A stretch of DNA of 33,179 nucleotides, from NCBI GenBank assembly GCA_001003705.1, contig LCPQ01000008.1, forward strand, positions 1-33,179, in the 5' to 3' direction. Below are positions 1 to 9,489 of the stretch, in pieces. A program made the translations under genes and the position numbers. The notes under the pieces are model-generated. The model was not told the DNA's origin. It searched no databases and was given only the letters and a program-made list of their open reading frames with translations. Origin of the DNA: Parcubacteria group bacterium GW2011_GWA2_48_9 (GTDB lineage Bacteria; Patescibacteriota; Patescibacteriia; UBA10025). The first letter of the stretch is position 1; each line of letters opens with the position of its first letter.

Positions 1-69
1 TACAGCATCCGGTGGGTCACGTGCAATCGTTTGGCGGGAAGCGATTCTTGATTTATACTATGAGTAACT

Positions 70-1002
70 ATGGATATCTTCGCAATGATCCTTACTGTTG
101 CCGGTTTGGTGCTTTTTGAAACCATCAGCAGCATAGATAATGCTATTATCAACGCCGAAGTACTCTCCACGATGAAGGAGAAAGCCCGCCGGTGGTTCTT
201 GCTTTGGGGGATGATTTTTGCCGTGTTTGTCATTCGCGGCATACTTCCCCTCTTGATCGTGTGGTTTACCACGCCGACACTTGGGTTCTTCGGGGCGTTT
301 ACCGCCACATTCAGCAATGATCCTTCGGTCCACGAAGCCATCGAGTCTTCTGCACCAATATTATTGATCGGCGGCGGCACGTTTCTCGTATTTCTTTTCT
401 TCCACTGGCTGTTTCTCGAGCCAAAGAACTACGGCCTCCGCGGGGAACGCTTCTTCCATTCGCAGGGCGTATGGTTTTACGCAGTAGTATCAATCCTGCT
501 TGCCGTGATCGTCTGGTACGCGCTTCAGGAGAGCCCGATGCTTGCTTTCGGGGCCGTGGTTGGCTCGACGGCGTTCTTCATCACACATGGATTCAAGCAA
601 AACGCCGAACAACAGGAGCAGAAGCTCATGCAGGGAGACTTATCAGATATCTCGAAGATTTTGTATCTCGAAGTGATTGACATGACGTTTTCTATCGACG
701 GCGTTCTCGGGGCTTTTGCCTTTACACTGTCTGTTCCTTTGATCCTCATCGGCAACGGTGTCGGCGCGTTTATCGTTCGCGAATTTACCATACGCAATAT
801 TGAACGCATTAAGAAGTACACGTATCTCAAAAATGGTGCGATGTATTCCATCCTGTTTTTAGGTTCTATCATGCTTCTCGATAGTTTCGGCTTTCACATC
901 CCGCAGTGGCTGTCGCCTGTCGTCACCTTCCTGGTGATTGGTTACTTTTTTAACAAGTCGCGTCGGGTGCTTTCGCAACAGAACGCACTAACTGCACACT
1001 AA
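70..1002 (+). CDS. DUF475/TerC-like integral membrane protein
   Basis: Multi-TM ORF with 'FETISSIDNAIINAEVL' and 'LEVIDMTFSIDGVLGAFAFT' motifs typical of the TerC/DUF475 superfamily. Confidence 0.85.
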   Translation: MDIFAMILTVAGLVLFETISSIDNAIINAEVLSTMKEKARRWFLLWGMIFAVFVIRGILPLLIVWFTTPTLGFFGAFTATFSNDPSVHEAIESSAPILLIGGGTFLVFLFFHWLFLEPKNYGLRGERFFHSQGVWFYAVVSILLAVIVWYALQESPMLAFGAVVGSTAFFITHGFKQNAEQQEQKLMQGDLSDISKILYLEVIDMTFSIDGVLGAFAFTLSVPLILIGNGVGAFIVREFTIRNIERIKKYTYLKNGAMYSILFLGSIMLLDSFGFHIPQWLSPVVTFLVIGYFFNKSRRVLSQQNALTAH

Positions 1003-1003
1003 T

Positions 1004-2812
1004 ATGGCCACATTCATAGGTACGTCGTCAACTGAAGAAATCAAATCCAAGGTCGATATCATTGACCTTATTCAAGAGTACGTCCAACTCCGCCAGGCAG
1101 GGACGAATTGGAAGGCGAACTGCCCGTTTCATTCGGAGAAGACACCGTCTTTCATGGCATCGCGTGAAAAACAGATTTGGCACTGCTTCGGCTGCGGCGA
1201 AGGGGGAGATATTTTTTCCTTCGTACAAAAAATAGAGGGACTGGAATTTCCCGAAGCATTGCGACTATTGGCTCAGAAGGCTGGAGTGCAACTGCCGACT
1301 TTCAATCCCGAATTGCAAACAAAGAAAACACAGATGCTTGATGTCATAAAAGCAGCATCGCAGTTTTTCGCCACAAAATTACGTGAACCGTCGCAAGGAA
1401 AGATTGCCCGTGAGTATTTACAGACTCGCGGTGTGAGCGATGAAACGATTGACGATTTTGGGATTGGATATGCGCCTGACGCATGGGATCAGCTGAACAC
1501 GTATTTGATTCAGAATAAAATTTCCGTACAAGATATTTTTCAAGCAGGCCTCACTATCAAGCGTGAGCGCGGTGACGGGTACTATGACCGTTTCCGGAAC
1601 CGTCTGATATTTCCACTTCGTGACGTGCACGGAACTGTCATCGGATTCGGGGGACGCGTGCTCGCCGCTGACGACCAGGGAGCGAAATACATCAATTCAC
1701 CCCAGACCCTTGTCTATGATAAGAGCGGCTATCTCTTCGGGCTCGACTCTGCCAAACATGAGATACGAAATACCAAGCTGGCCGTCATTGTAGAAGGGTA
1801 TATGGACGTGGTTGCTTCACACCAGGCGGGTGTGACCAATGTGGTCGCCTCATCAGGCACTGCATTGACTGATAGGCAGGTACGACTTCTGAAACGGTTT
1901 ACCGACATTGTCGCGCTGGCTTTTGATGCCGACTTGGCCGGTGAGGACGCTTCGCGGCGAGGGATAGACGTCGCACTTCGCGGTGGGTTGGAAGTCCGCA
2001 TTATCACCCTTTCCCATGGAAAGGACCCCGATGAATGTATTAAAGAAGACCTTGAGGCTTGGAAAAAAGCCATCGCGAGTGCGCAGGGAATTATGGAATA
2101 CACATTTGCCCGAGCAGTTCGGGGAAAGGATATGAGTACCCTAGCGCATAAAAAAGAAGTGACGAGAACAGTTCTCCAGGCGCTCACGAGGATTCCCGAC
2201 CCGATCGAGCAGACGCACTATCTTCAAAAACTCGCCGCGCTTGTCAGGGTTGAAGAATCAATTCTTCGAGACAAACTCGCATCACTCCAAAAGACCCAAA
2301 GCCCCTCAATCCGACCGGCTCAGCAACAGCCAATGAGCGAGCGTCCCCAAAAGGATAGGTACCAGTCACTCATTGAACGGCTCATGGCATTCTTCGTCTT
2401 TAGACCGGATCTTGCCGTAGAAGTGACTGGTTCCGCCGCCGAGGAGATGATACCAGAGGGACGTATGCGGGATCTTTACAAACAACTGCTAATTTCGTAT
2501 ACTTCAGAGCACAACGATACGGCTGAAACCGTCGTATCCCTGCTGAGCAGCAAGTACCCCGGCTTAAAGGAATTTGTTGCGGTACTTCTCATGAAGGCTG
2601 AACACGAATTTAGCTCACTCGGCGAGGATGATTTCATCCGCGATCTCCAACAAACAATCGCCGAAGTTCGGCTTCTGTATTACACTCGCGAACTCACAAA
2701 AATTGCAGAACAGATGAGCGAGGCCGAAAGCAAAGGTGATGAGAGTGCGATGACGCGTCTCAGTACACGGCATAGCGAGCTTTCTGAAAAGCTTGCTCAT
2801 CTCCAAGAATAA
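1004..2812 (+). CDS. dnaG: DNA primase DnaG
   Basis: N-terminal CHC2 zinc finger '[30 protein letters not shown]', 'FGGRVL', Toprim '[16 protein letters not shown]'. Confidence 0.97.
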   Translation: MATFIGTSSTEEIKSKVDIIDLIQEYVQLRQAGTNWKANCPFHSEKTPSFMASREKQIWHCFGCGEGGDIFSFVQKIEGLEFPEALRLLAQKAGVQLPTFNPELQTKKTQMLDVIKAASQFFATKLREPSQGKIAREYLQTRGVSDETIDDFGIGYAPDAWDQLNTYLIQNKISVQDIFQAGLTIKRERGDGYYDRFRNRLIFPLRDVHGTVIGFGGRVLAADDQGAKYINSPQTLVYDKSGYLFGLDSAKHEIRNTKLAVIVEGYMDVVASHQAGVTNVVASSGTALTDRQVRLLKRFTDIVALAFDADLAGEDASRRGIDVALRGGLEVRIITLSHGKDPDECIKEDLEAWKKAIASAQGIMEYTFARAVRGKDMSTLAHKKEVTRTVLQALTRIPDPIEQTHYLQKLAALVRVEESILRDKLASLQKTQSPSIRPAQQQPMSERPQKDRYQSLIERLMAFFVFRPDLAVEVTGSAAEEMIPEGRMRDLYKQLLISYTSEHNDTAETVVSLLSSKYPGLKEFVAVLLMKAEHEFSSLGEDDFIRDLQQTIAEVRLLYYTRELTKIAEQMSEAESKGDESAMTRLSTRHSELSEKLAHLQE

Positions 2813-2850
2813 GTATTTTCTTTACCCCCCCGATTACTTTTTCATACCAC

Positions 2851-4029
2851 ATGAAGAAGCGAAAGCACGTAGCAAAGAAAGCTCGTCCAGAAAAGAAAAA
2901 GATTGCAAGAAAAACCAAGAAGCGCATCATAGAGCCCCCGCGAATCCACGAGGAAACGGTTCTCAGGTTGATTCAAAAAGGACGCTCGCGTGGTTTTATT
3001 ACCGAGACCGAAATTCTCTACGCACTTCCCGAAGTTGAAGAACAACTTGATCAGTATGAAGGGATTTTGGATCGGTTGGACAGCATGGGTGTCCAGGTTA
3101 TTGAACACACACCACCGCTCATCGGAGACCTGACACCTCTCGAGCCGACTAAAGAGAAAAAGAAAACCAGGGAATCAAAAGCTTCTCTGGATCTTTCTGA
3201 TATTTCAAATGATTCCATACAAATGTACCTGCGTGAAATAGGAAAGGTGTCGCTCTTGAAAGGGGAAGAGGAGGTTTCACTCGCGAAGAGAAAGGATAAG
3301 GGTGATACTGAAGCGAAGAAAAAGCTCGTCGAGGCGAACCTTCGGCTCGTCGTCAGCATTGCGAAGAAGTTTACTGGACGCTCACTTTCACTCCTCGATT
3401 TGATTCAAGAAGGGAACATCGGCCTATTTCGTGCGGTTGAAAAATTCGATTACCGAAAAGGGTACAAGTTTTCCACGTATGCGACATGGTGGATCCGCCA
3501 GGCGATTACCCGTTCGCTTGCCGACCAGTCACGGACAATTCGCATTCCCGTCCACATGGTGGAAACCATCAATAAATTCCAGCAGGTTGAACGCCAGCTG
3601 ATACAGGACTTGGGGCGGGAGCCGCTGCCTGAGGAGATTGCTGCAGAAATGGGCGAAGAAGTTGACAAAATCCACCATATCATTAAAATCTCACAAGACA
3701 CCGTTTCATTGGAAACATCCGTGGGTGACAGTGACGACGAAGATTCAGTGCTCGGTGACTTCATTGAAGACGTGAAGACGGTAACACCTGACAGAGTAGC
3801 TGCGATGAGACTACTGCGAGACCACGTGATAGGCATCATTCAGGAACTGTCGCCTCGCGAACAAAAGATTCTGGAAATGCGGTTTGGATTGAAGGACGGC
3901 GTCGCCCATACACTCGAGGAAGTCGGCCAGGAATTCGGCGTCACCCGCGAACGTATCAGACAGATTGAAGCTAAAGCCCTGGAAAAAATCGAAGTGCATG
4001 AGGGCATGAAGCGGCTGAAGGATTATTAG
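2851..4029 (+). CDS. rpoD: RNA polymerase sigma factor RpoD (sigma-70)
   Basis: Region 2 '[40 protein letters not shown]' and region 4 '[27 protein letters not shown]'. Confidence 0.97.
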   Translation: MKKRKHVAKKARPEKKKIARKTKKRIIEPPRIHEETVLRLIQKGRSRGFITETEILYALPEVEEQLDQYEGILDRLDSMGVQVIEHTPPLIGDLTPLEPTKEKKKTRESKASLDLSDISNDSIQMYLREIGKVSLLKGEEEVSLAKRKDKGDTEAKKKLVEANLRLVVSIAKKFTGRSLSLLDLIQEGNIGLFRAVEKFDYRKGYKFSTYATWWIRQAITRSLADQSRTIRIPVHMVETINKFQQVERQLIQDLGREPLPEEIAAEMGEEVDKIHHIIKISQDTVSLETSVGDSDDEDSVLGDFIEDVKTVTPDRVAAMRLLRDHVIGIIQELSPREQKILEMRFGLKDGVAHTLEEVGQEFGVTRERIRQIEAKALEKIEVHEGMKRLKDY

Positions 4030-4044
4030 AAAGGCCCGCTTAGC

Positions 4045-4116
4045 TCCGCGGTAGCTCAATGGTAGAGCAACCGGCTGTTAACCGGTGGGTTCCCAGTTCG
4101 AGTCTGGGCCGCGGAG
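4045..4116 (+). tRNA. tRNA-Asn (GUU), copy 1, intact
   Basis: Cloverleaf: acceptor TCCGCGG/CCGCGGA, anticodon arm ACCGG-CTGTTAA-CCGGT, T arm CCCAG-TTCGAGT-CTGGG. Confidence 0.95.
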
Positions 4117-4238
4117 CTAAGCGGGTGTTTTTGTCTACATTATAGTAGCGAAATGGGTCGCGGCAACAAGTCCCGCACGCGGGACGCAGGCCGCGACGGG
4201 CATGACGATGTCGCCGAAGGCGACCGGCATGCCCAGGG

Positions 4239-4253
4239 AGAGCAACCGGCTGT
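4239..4253 (+). other. Partial tRNA-Asn 5' exon (AGAGCAACCGGCTGT), duplicate of 4064-4078
   Basis: Exact 15-nt copy of the D-stem/anticodon portion of the upstream tRNA, ending at the predicted 5' splice site. Confidence 0.85.
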
Positions 4254-4474
4254 GAAGTAACGCAGCCTCTCGAGGAGACTCAAGAGTGAAAACGAGGTGA
4301 AATTCTGGAAGCCCCGCAGCCGCGGGGTAATCAGAAGCCAAGTCCAGCTCAGCTGGAAAGGTTCAGAGACTAGGGAGGAATCCCGTACTCTCCGCGTTGA
4401 GCGTTGGGGAAGCGCCTCGGTCGCCTTCGGCGACATGATATAGTCCACGCCCTTTGGTAACAAGGGGATCAGTG
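4254..4474 (+). ncRNA. Group I self-splicing intron (no ORF inside), flanked by partial tRNA-Asn exons
   Basis: P7 strands 'GTTCAGAGACTA' and 'ATGATATAGTCC'; 'AATCAGAAGCCAAG' Q-like element; P1 pairs exon GGCTGT (4248-4253) with internal guide GCAGCC (4262-4267), ending in a U.G pair at the 5' splice site; terminal G (4474) before 3' exon TAACCGG. Confidence 0.9.
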
Positions 4475-4512
4475 TAACCGGTGGGTTCCCAGTTCGAGTC
4501 TGGGCCGCGGAG
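4475..4512 (+). other. tRNA-Asn 3' exon (duplicate of 4079-4116)
   Basis: Exact 38-nt copy TAACCGGTGGGTTCCCAGTTCGAGTCTGGGCCGCGGAG, starting at the predicted 3' splice site. Confidence 0.9.
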
Positions 4513-4659
4513 TTTAGGGTTCGATCACGTAGACATATTATTACGCTAGTTCATGTCCTGGACCCCTATTTGGGAATCTCGCCTCCGAAGCTGAGAGGGG
4601 TGTTTTCGTATCCACGAGCATATTAGCTTGTCCGATAGTAAGCATGATATAATTCAAAC

Positions 4660-6384
4660 ATGATATCCGACGAGAAAAAAGAAAAGTCAGACCAAGGTTT
4701 ATTTTTTTCTGCCGGACAGTCTCATCTCCAAATGAAATTACGGCGAAAGCCGCTCTTATTTTTTTCCATAATCACGGCCCTTTTTTTGGTATCTGTGGCG
4801 GCTTTTGGTCAAGAAGGAGGATACTATGTCCCAACCAACCTGGCGGAAATTACGGATGTTTCAGAAGTAACGGATGTAGTTCAAGACCCAAGCGTAAATT
4901 TCTACAAAACGATCAGGGCCAGATGCCAGGAATCCGTCGCGGAAAACTCAGAAGCTACGGAAAAACAGTTCCAGCAATTGTGCTGCCAGCCGCCGGACTA
5001 CTGGTTAAACCCGCAGTGCCCCCTACAGCAGGTTGGCCAAGACCTTCCATATGCTCCATCCAGGGAATTTGGTACTCAAGAAGAGCAAGACGCGTACCAA
5101 TCTGTTATCAGTTGCCTACAAAACGATGGTTCTGATGAAAGCTGCATTCGTAACGATACCCTCAACGGCATCGGGCAGGCTATCGAACAAGAAAAAGATG
5201 CATGTGTAAAACCCTGTGAAGGTGTTTTACAAAGTTGTAATGAGGGGTGTGTAGATCCAGGCTGGACTACCCCAGAACGCTACCAAGCTTACCTTGGTTG
5301 GATCGACTGCGAACTCCAACAATTAAATGGATGGTTTGATGAGTGTCAAGAAGCGCAGGTAAGGTATACAGAGATTATGGGGGGTTACAATTCGGCGCTC
5401 CGTCAGCAGGCCTACAAAGATTTTTTTAACTATAATTCCTCTGGAGGCACTTCTCTCCAACCAGCTCCAGTTGCAACCACTGATACCGCCTGTCAAAATG
5501 ATTGTCTCCGTGAACAGTCAGTGTGCGAAGACCCATGCAATACCGTGAATAATCAGCGAGGCAGTCAAGCAGACGTCGCGGCACACCAAGCGCTGGATGA
5601 TTGGAAGAATAGAAACAATACCATCAGTAACACAGCACCGACCAACGTAGCCAACGCGGAGACCGGCCCCCTGGCTAGAAAATTGGCTGCTTTTAAGAAA
5701 GCGGCAACTCCCGTTGCACCCACATCGACTGTCGACGCCAGCGGTACAACAATAGCTCCGGAAAAGTTGGCGCAAGGACTGGGAGATGCACAACCGTCGG
5801 TCCGACTCGGATTCGGTCTGAACAACATCAAAACAGATGAATTAGTCAGCTTGGAGATCCAGCCAGGCCTTCCAATCGCAGCCATGGTTTTGACTCCTGC
5901 ACAACCGATCGATGACGGAGTCATAGCCGTGACCATGATTGACGGGGCAAAACTGCAGTTTCAGGGAGTGCCGCCGCCCGAGCCGACTCGTTATGAGCTG
6001 AAAGATTATTTCCAAGTGGGTACCACGGTTGGCCAGGCAGAAGCTCACCCCTGGAAAGAAGCCTTGTTTGAATTTTTATTGCCCTTGGTTCCTAACCAAA
6101 ACTATGAAAACGCGGAAATGCTTCGCTGGAATCAGGATCAGAACGAATGGGATACCTTACCCGTTGAACAGATTGGATGCGGATCAGCCACCTGCAGGTT
6201 TATCGCGTCCTCGTCAGGGACAAGTTATTTTGCCATTGTTGTAAAAAAAGACACATCATCATACGCAGTAGCGGGAGTACTATTCTGGGGCGGGTTGGTA
6301 TTCCTCGGTATATGGCTTATTCGGAGAAGGAAGAAGCGGAAAGCTATAATAAAGGCCTTGCAAGGTAAAGATCTGCACAATTAA
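4660..6384 (+). CDS. Secreted/membrane-anchored Cys-rich protein (signal region, C-terminal TM + basic tail)
   Basis: N-terminal hydrophobic 'PLLFFSIITALFLVSVAAFG', C-terminal TM 'VAGVLFWGGLVFLGIWLIRRRKKRK'; true start may be the internal Met at 4732. Confidence 0.7.
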   Translation: MISDEKKEKSDQGLFFSAGQSHLQMKLRRKPLLFFSIITALFLVSVAAFGQEGGYYVPTNLAEITDVSEVTDVVQDPSVNFYKTIRARCQESVAENSEATEKQFQQLCCQPPDYWLNPQCPLQQVGQDLPYAPSREFGTQEEQDAYQSVISCLQNDGSDESCIRNDTLNGIGQAIEQEKDACVKPCEGVLQSCNEGCVDPGWTTPERYQAYLGWIDCELQQLNGWFDECQEAQVRYTEIMGGYNSALRQQAYKDFFNYNSSGGTSLQPAPVATTDTACQNDCLREQSVCEDPCNTVNNQRGSQADVAAHQALDDWKNRNNTISNTAPTNVANAETGPLARKLAAFKKAATPVAPTSTVDASGTTIAPEKLAQGLGDAQPSVRLGFGLNNIKTDELVSLEIQPGLPIAAMVLTPAQPIDDGVIAVTMIDGAKLQFQGVPPPEPTRYELKDYFQVGTTVGQAEAHPWKEALFEFLLPLVPNQNYENAEMLRWNQDQNEWDTLPVEQIGCGSATCRFIASSSGTSYFAIVVKKDTSSYAVAGVLFWGGLVFLGIWLIRRRKKRKAIIKALQGKDLHN

Positions 6385-6556
6385 CCTACCCATAGGTTTG
6401 AAACGCGCCGGTCCAGCGAGCATGGTCCGCCACTCTTCGGTGACGGGTCTTTTCTTTTTGGGTTTTATCGTTGACAGGGCGAGTGAGCCACATTACACTT
6501 GGATAAATACTCAAAAAGATTCAAACGCAGTTTCCACGCATAACGGCGGAGGATCG

Positions 6557-7129
6557 ATGTATCGAGAACAGCTCATTGAATTAGTGGATCTCATGTTCGC
6601 CAGTGTCGACCAAGCGCTCGCGGCACTCGAGAGAATACCCGGCAGTTTCTGGCGCACACAGCCGGATACGTTCTTCGGCCCCGGCGAACAGCTCGTACAC
6701 GTCTGCCAGTCGGCAGGCTTCGCAGCACGGTTTATTTCTACGCAGGCGGCCGGCCAGGAATTCCCCCTCATGGAGCCGTTTGCTTCGGCGGCCATGAACC
6801 GTTCGCGTCTCGCCAAACTGAATCTGGAAGGAGCTCGCGGCCAGTTCAACGAGATATGCGTCGATATTGACACCTTCAGGGTATGGGTTCATGCGAGCCT
6901 GCAAAGAACCCGTGAAAAGATCGCGGCTATACCCGAAGAGCAGTACGGCGTACAAGTTTCACACCCGCTCGTGGTCATGAAAGGGATCGCGCACAGCGTT
7001 CTGATCAGATTGATCCTGATCAACGGCGGCCATCATATTGGCCAGTTTAACCAGCTGGTCAAAGCGGCCGGCTACGTGCATGAAGCCGTCTTCCCCGTGA
7101 TCTTTGGGGAGTTTCTCGAGGAAGAGTAG
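6557..7129 (+). CDS. DinB-like four-helix-bundle protein
   Basis: Start MYREQLIELVDLM with upstream GGCGGAGG; 'LVHVCQSAGFAARFI' and 'HHIGQFNQLVKAAGY' resemble DinB/DUF664 histidine motifs. Confidence 0.6.
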   Translation: MYREQLIELVDLMFASVDQALAALERIPGSFWRTQPDTFFGPGEQLVHVCQSAGFAARFISTQAAGQEFPLMEPFASAAMNRSRLAKLNLEGARGQFNEICVDIDTFRVWVHASLQRTREKIAAIPEEQYGVQVSHPLVVMKGIAHSVLIRLILINGGHHIGQFNQLVKAAGYVHEAVFPVIFGEFLEEE

Positions 7130-7187
7130 TCTCTCAATAACGTACACATGTTCGAAGCCGGTATGCTGCAAAGCATCCCGGCGTTTT

Positions 7188-7222
7188 CCCCCACACCAAT
7201 CGGATTGATGTGGGGGTGTTCT
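7188..7222. terminator. Hairpin between convergent genes
   Basis: CCCCACACCAAT-CGG-ATTGATGTGGGG stem followed by a T-rich tract. Confidence 0.6.
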
Positions 7223-7647
7223 TATTGTTTTGTGTAGAGTCCTATTAATTCAGCCGAGTCGAGCGAATGCTCTTTTACCTTTTCTACGAAGTCTTCCTTC
7301 GTCACTCCTTCGAGCCGCTCGACACTCAATGCGTAGATTGTGAAGACGTATCGATGCGTTCCCGAGGGCGGGCACGGGCCGCCGTAGTTGGTTTGCCCGA
7401 AATCGTTTTCTATTTCTTCGCCGGCCGTTTGCCCCTGCGGGATTTCAGTAACCGAACGGGGAATGTTCACGATCAACCAGTGGTCCCAGTTGCCACCCGG
7501 CGCGTCAGGGTCTTTGCACGACAGTGCGTAGCTTAAAGTTTTCTCCGGCGCCTCGTACCAGGTAAGATGTGGAGAGGAATTTTTCCCGTCGCAGGTGAAG
7601 CGGGCGGGGATGAGGTCGTTGTGAGAAAAGTCGAGACTCTTAGCCAC
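7222..7647 (-). CDS. YbhB/YbcL-type PEBP family protein
   Basis: 'SPHLTWYEAPEKTLSYALSCKDPDAPGGNWDHWLIVNIP' and 'YGGPCPPSGTHRYVFTIYAL' are hallmark PEBP motifs. Confidence 0.95.
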   Translation of the reverse strand: MAKSLDFSHNDLIPARFTCDGKNSSPHLTWYEAPEKTLSYALSCKDPDAPGGNWDHWLIVNIPRSVTEIPQGQTAGEEIENDFGQTNYGGPCPPSGTHRYVFTIYALSVERLEGVTKEDFVEKVKEHSLDSAELIGLYTKQ

Positions 7648-7652
7648 CATAG

Positions 7653-9344
7653 TTAGTTCGTAGCGAGCAGTTTCTGATCGTGCTTGCGCCAATTCTTCAC
7701 TGTTTCCACGTCGAGGCGGCCATCTTGGATGAGCGACGCCAAGTGCTTGCCTCCCAAGAAGTGCGGCAAGACGACGTAGTCAGCACCGGCTTCGTAGAGT
7801 TTTCTCGCCTCCCAATTCGTGTAGGCAGTCACGATAGTTTTCGGCGCGTTACCCGTTTGGCGTTTCATCTCGAGGATTTTTTCTATCAGAAGAAGATTGT
7901 CCTCGAGGTCAGGGATGGTTGAAATGACGATATAGGCGGTGTCGAGATGCACGTGATTTTGGATATCTGGGTCCGTGATATCACCAAAGACGACTTTGTA
8001 CCCTTCCGCTTGCAGGCCTTTTACTATTTCCGGGTCGAAATCAACGACTACTAGTTTTTCTTTCCCTACCGTATGGAGAAGCTGGCTGCCGAGGCGGTGA
8101 GCGCCTGCCAGCACGATCGGCCCTTTTGTGATTTGGGGAAGCGGGATGTCTTCATTCGCGTCGCGCCGTTCGAATATCTTCAAGTGCCGCTCGAATCTGT
8201 GGTAGAGCGTGTGCTGGTGTTTGATAAAGTACGTTGAAACAAGAAAGGTGATGATACCGACGGCCGTGACTATTGAAACCTCCCGCGTACCGACATGTCC
8301 GAGCGTCAAACCCATCGCCATCAGGATGAGGCTGAATTCGGATATCTGCGCTACGGTGACGCTCGCGAAGAAGCTGGTTTTCCGCTTGAAGCCCAGCCAT
8401 CCCATAATTGCCAGTACGATGATTGGGTCGGCAATGATAACAAAGAGCGCCAGGATAAGTGCGGGAACAATGATCCCGACGATATTCTCGACAACAAGAG
8501 AAGCGCCTAACATGACGAAGAAGATTACAATAAAAAAGTCCCGCAACGGACGGAGCTGGGCCTCGATTTGGAACTGTTCCAGAGATCTTGCCAGTGCGAC
8601 ACCGGCGAGGAAGCCGCCGATCTCTATCGAGAGCCCGATAAAATCGCTCGAGACAAACAGGCTCATGCCAAATGCCCACGCCACGCTCGTCAAAAAAAGC
8701 AGTTCAGGCGACCGGGCAAGCCGTTCAAAAATCCAGGGAAACGCTTTTTGCGAAAGCCAAATAATCAGAGCGAAAAGGATAATACTCTTCGTGATCGTGA
8801 GCAGGAAGTTTACGATGCTCACCGACTCGGGGTTTTCCTGGAATCCCACGAGGAAAATGAGCATAAAGATGGCCACGACATCCTGCACGAGCAAGAAGCC
8901 CACGACTATCCGTCCATAGAGCGACTGAAGATCGTGTTTCTCTGAAAGGAGTTTTACGACGACGATGGTACTGGAGAACGTGAGTGCTATGGCTATATAG
9001 AGCGCGGGGAGCGATGCGAATCCAAGTATTTTTGCCAGCCCGAATCCCAAGATTGTCGTTATGACAATTTGTCCGATACCGGTGAGCAGGGCTGTCTTTC
9101 CTATAGACTTCAGAGTGTCGAAACGCATCTGCAATCCGACGAGGAACAGTAGGAGGGTGATCCCGAATTTCGCCATGACATCCAGCAATTCACCTGACGC
9201 GCCGTCGTGTAGGCCTATTGCCCCGATAATAATGCCGGTTAGCAGGTAGGCGACGATTGTCGGCTGTTTGAGTATGCGCGCAAGAATTCCAAGAGCGGCG
9301 GCAATGACCACTATCAGGGTGATGTCGACGAAAGGGGTTGTCAT
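7653..9344 (-). CDS. Kef-type monovalent cation/H+ antiporter (CPA2) with C-terminal RCK_N/TrkA-N domain
   Basis: Multi-TM Na/H exchanger domain plus 'IVLAGAHRLGSQLLHTVGKEKLVVVDFDPEIVKGL'. Confidence 0.93.
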   Translation of the reverse strand: MTTPFVDITLIVVIAAALGILARILKQPTIVAYLLTGIIIGAIGLHDGASGELLDVMAKFGITLLLFLVGLQMRFDTLKSIGKTALLTGIGQIVITTILGFGLAKILGFASLPALYIAIALTFSSTIVVVKLLSEKHDLQSLYGRIVVGFLLVQDVVAIFMLIFLVGFQENPESVSIVNFLLTITKSIILFALIIWLSQKAFPWIFERLARSPELLFLTSVAWAFGMSLFVSSDFIGLSIEIGGFLAGVALARSLEQFQIEAQLRPLRDFFIVIFFVMLGASLVVENIVGIIVPALILALFVIIADPIIVLAIMGWLGFKRKTSFFASVTVAQISEFSLILMAMGLTLGHVGTREVSIVTAVGIITFLVSTYFIKHQHTLYHRFERHLKIFERRDANEDIPLPQITKGPIVLAGAHRLGSQLLHTVGKEKLVVVDFDPEIVKGLQAEGYKVVFGDITDPDIQNHVHLDTAYIVISTIPDLEDNLLLIEKILEMKRQTGNAPKTIVTAYTNWEARKLYEAGADYVVLPHFLGGKHLASLIQDGRLDVETVKNWRKHDQKLLATN

Positions 9345-9489
9345 GGAGGAAGTATAGCAAAAAGGAGGCTGAGAGCCGAGAGCTCAGAGCTCAAGAGCCA
9401 GAAAGTTACAACGTGTAGCGGTAGAGCTTGCTCTGCTGGTTATTTGCGGGTTAACGAATTACGAATTGCGGATTGGTTTGTTCGTAAAA

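Noticed and set aside
4079-4512. 38-bp direct repeats of the tRNA 3' half as attL/attR of an integrated element
   Set aside because: No integrase or cargo lies between them, and the repeat begins exactly at the group I splice junction, which an intron explains better.
7653-9344. Long plus-strand ORFs opposite the Kef antiporter (e.g. 8209..8919)
   Set aside because: Antisense shadow ORFs with low-complexity composition, opposite a clearly conserved gene.
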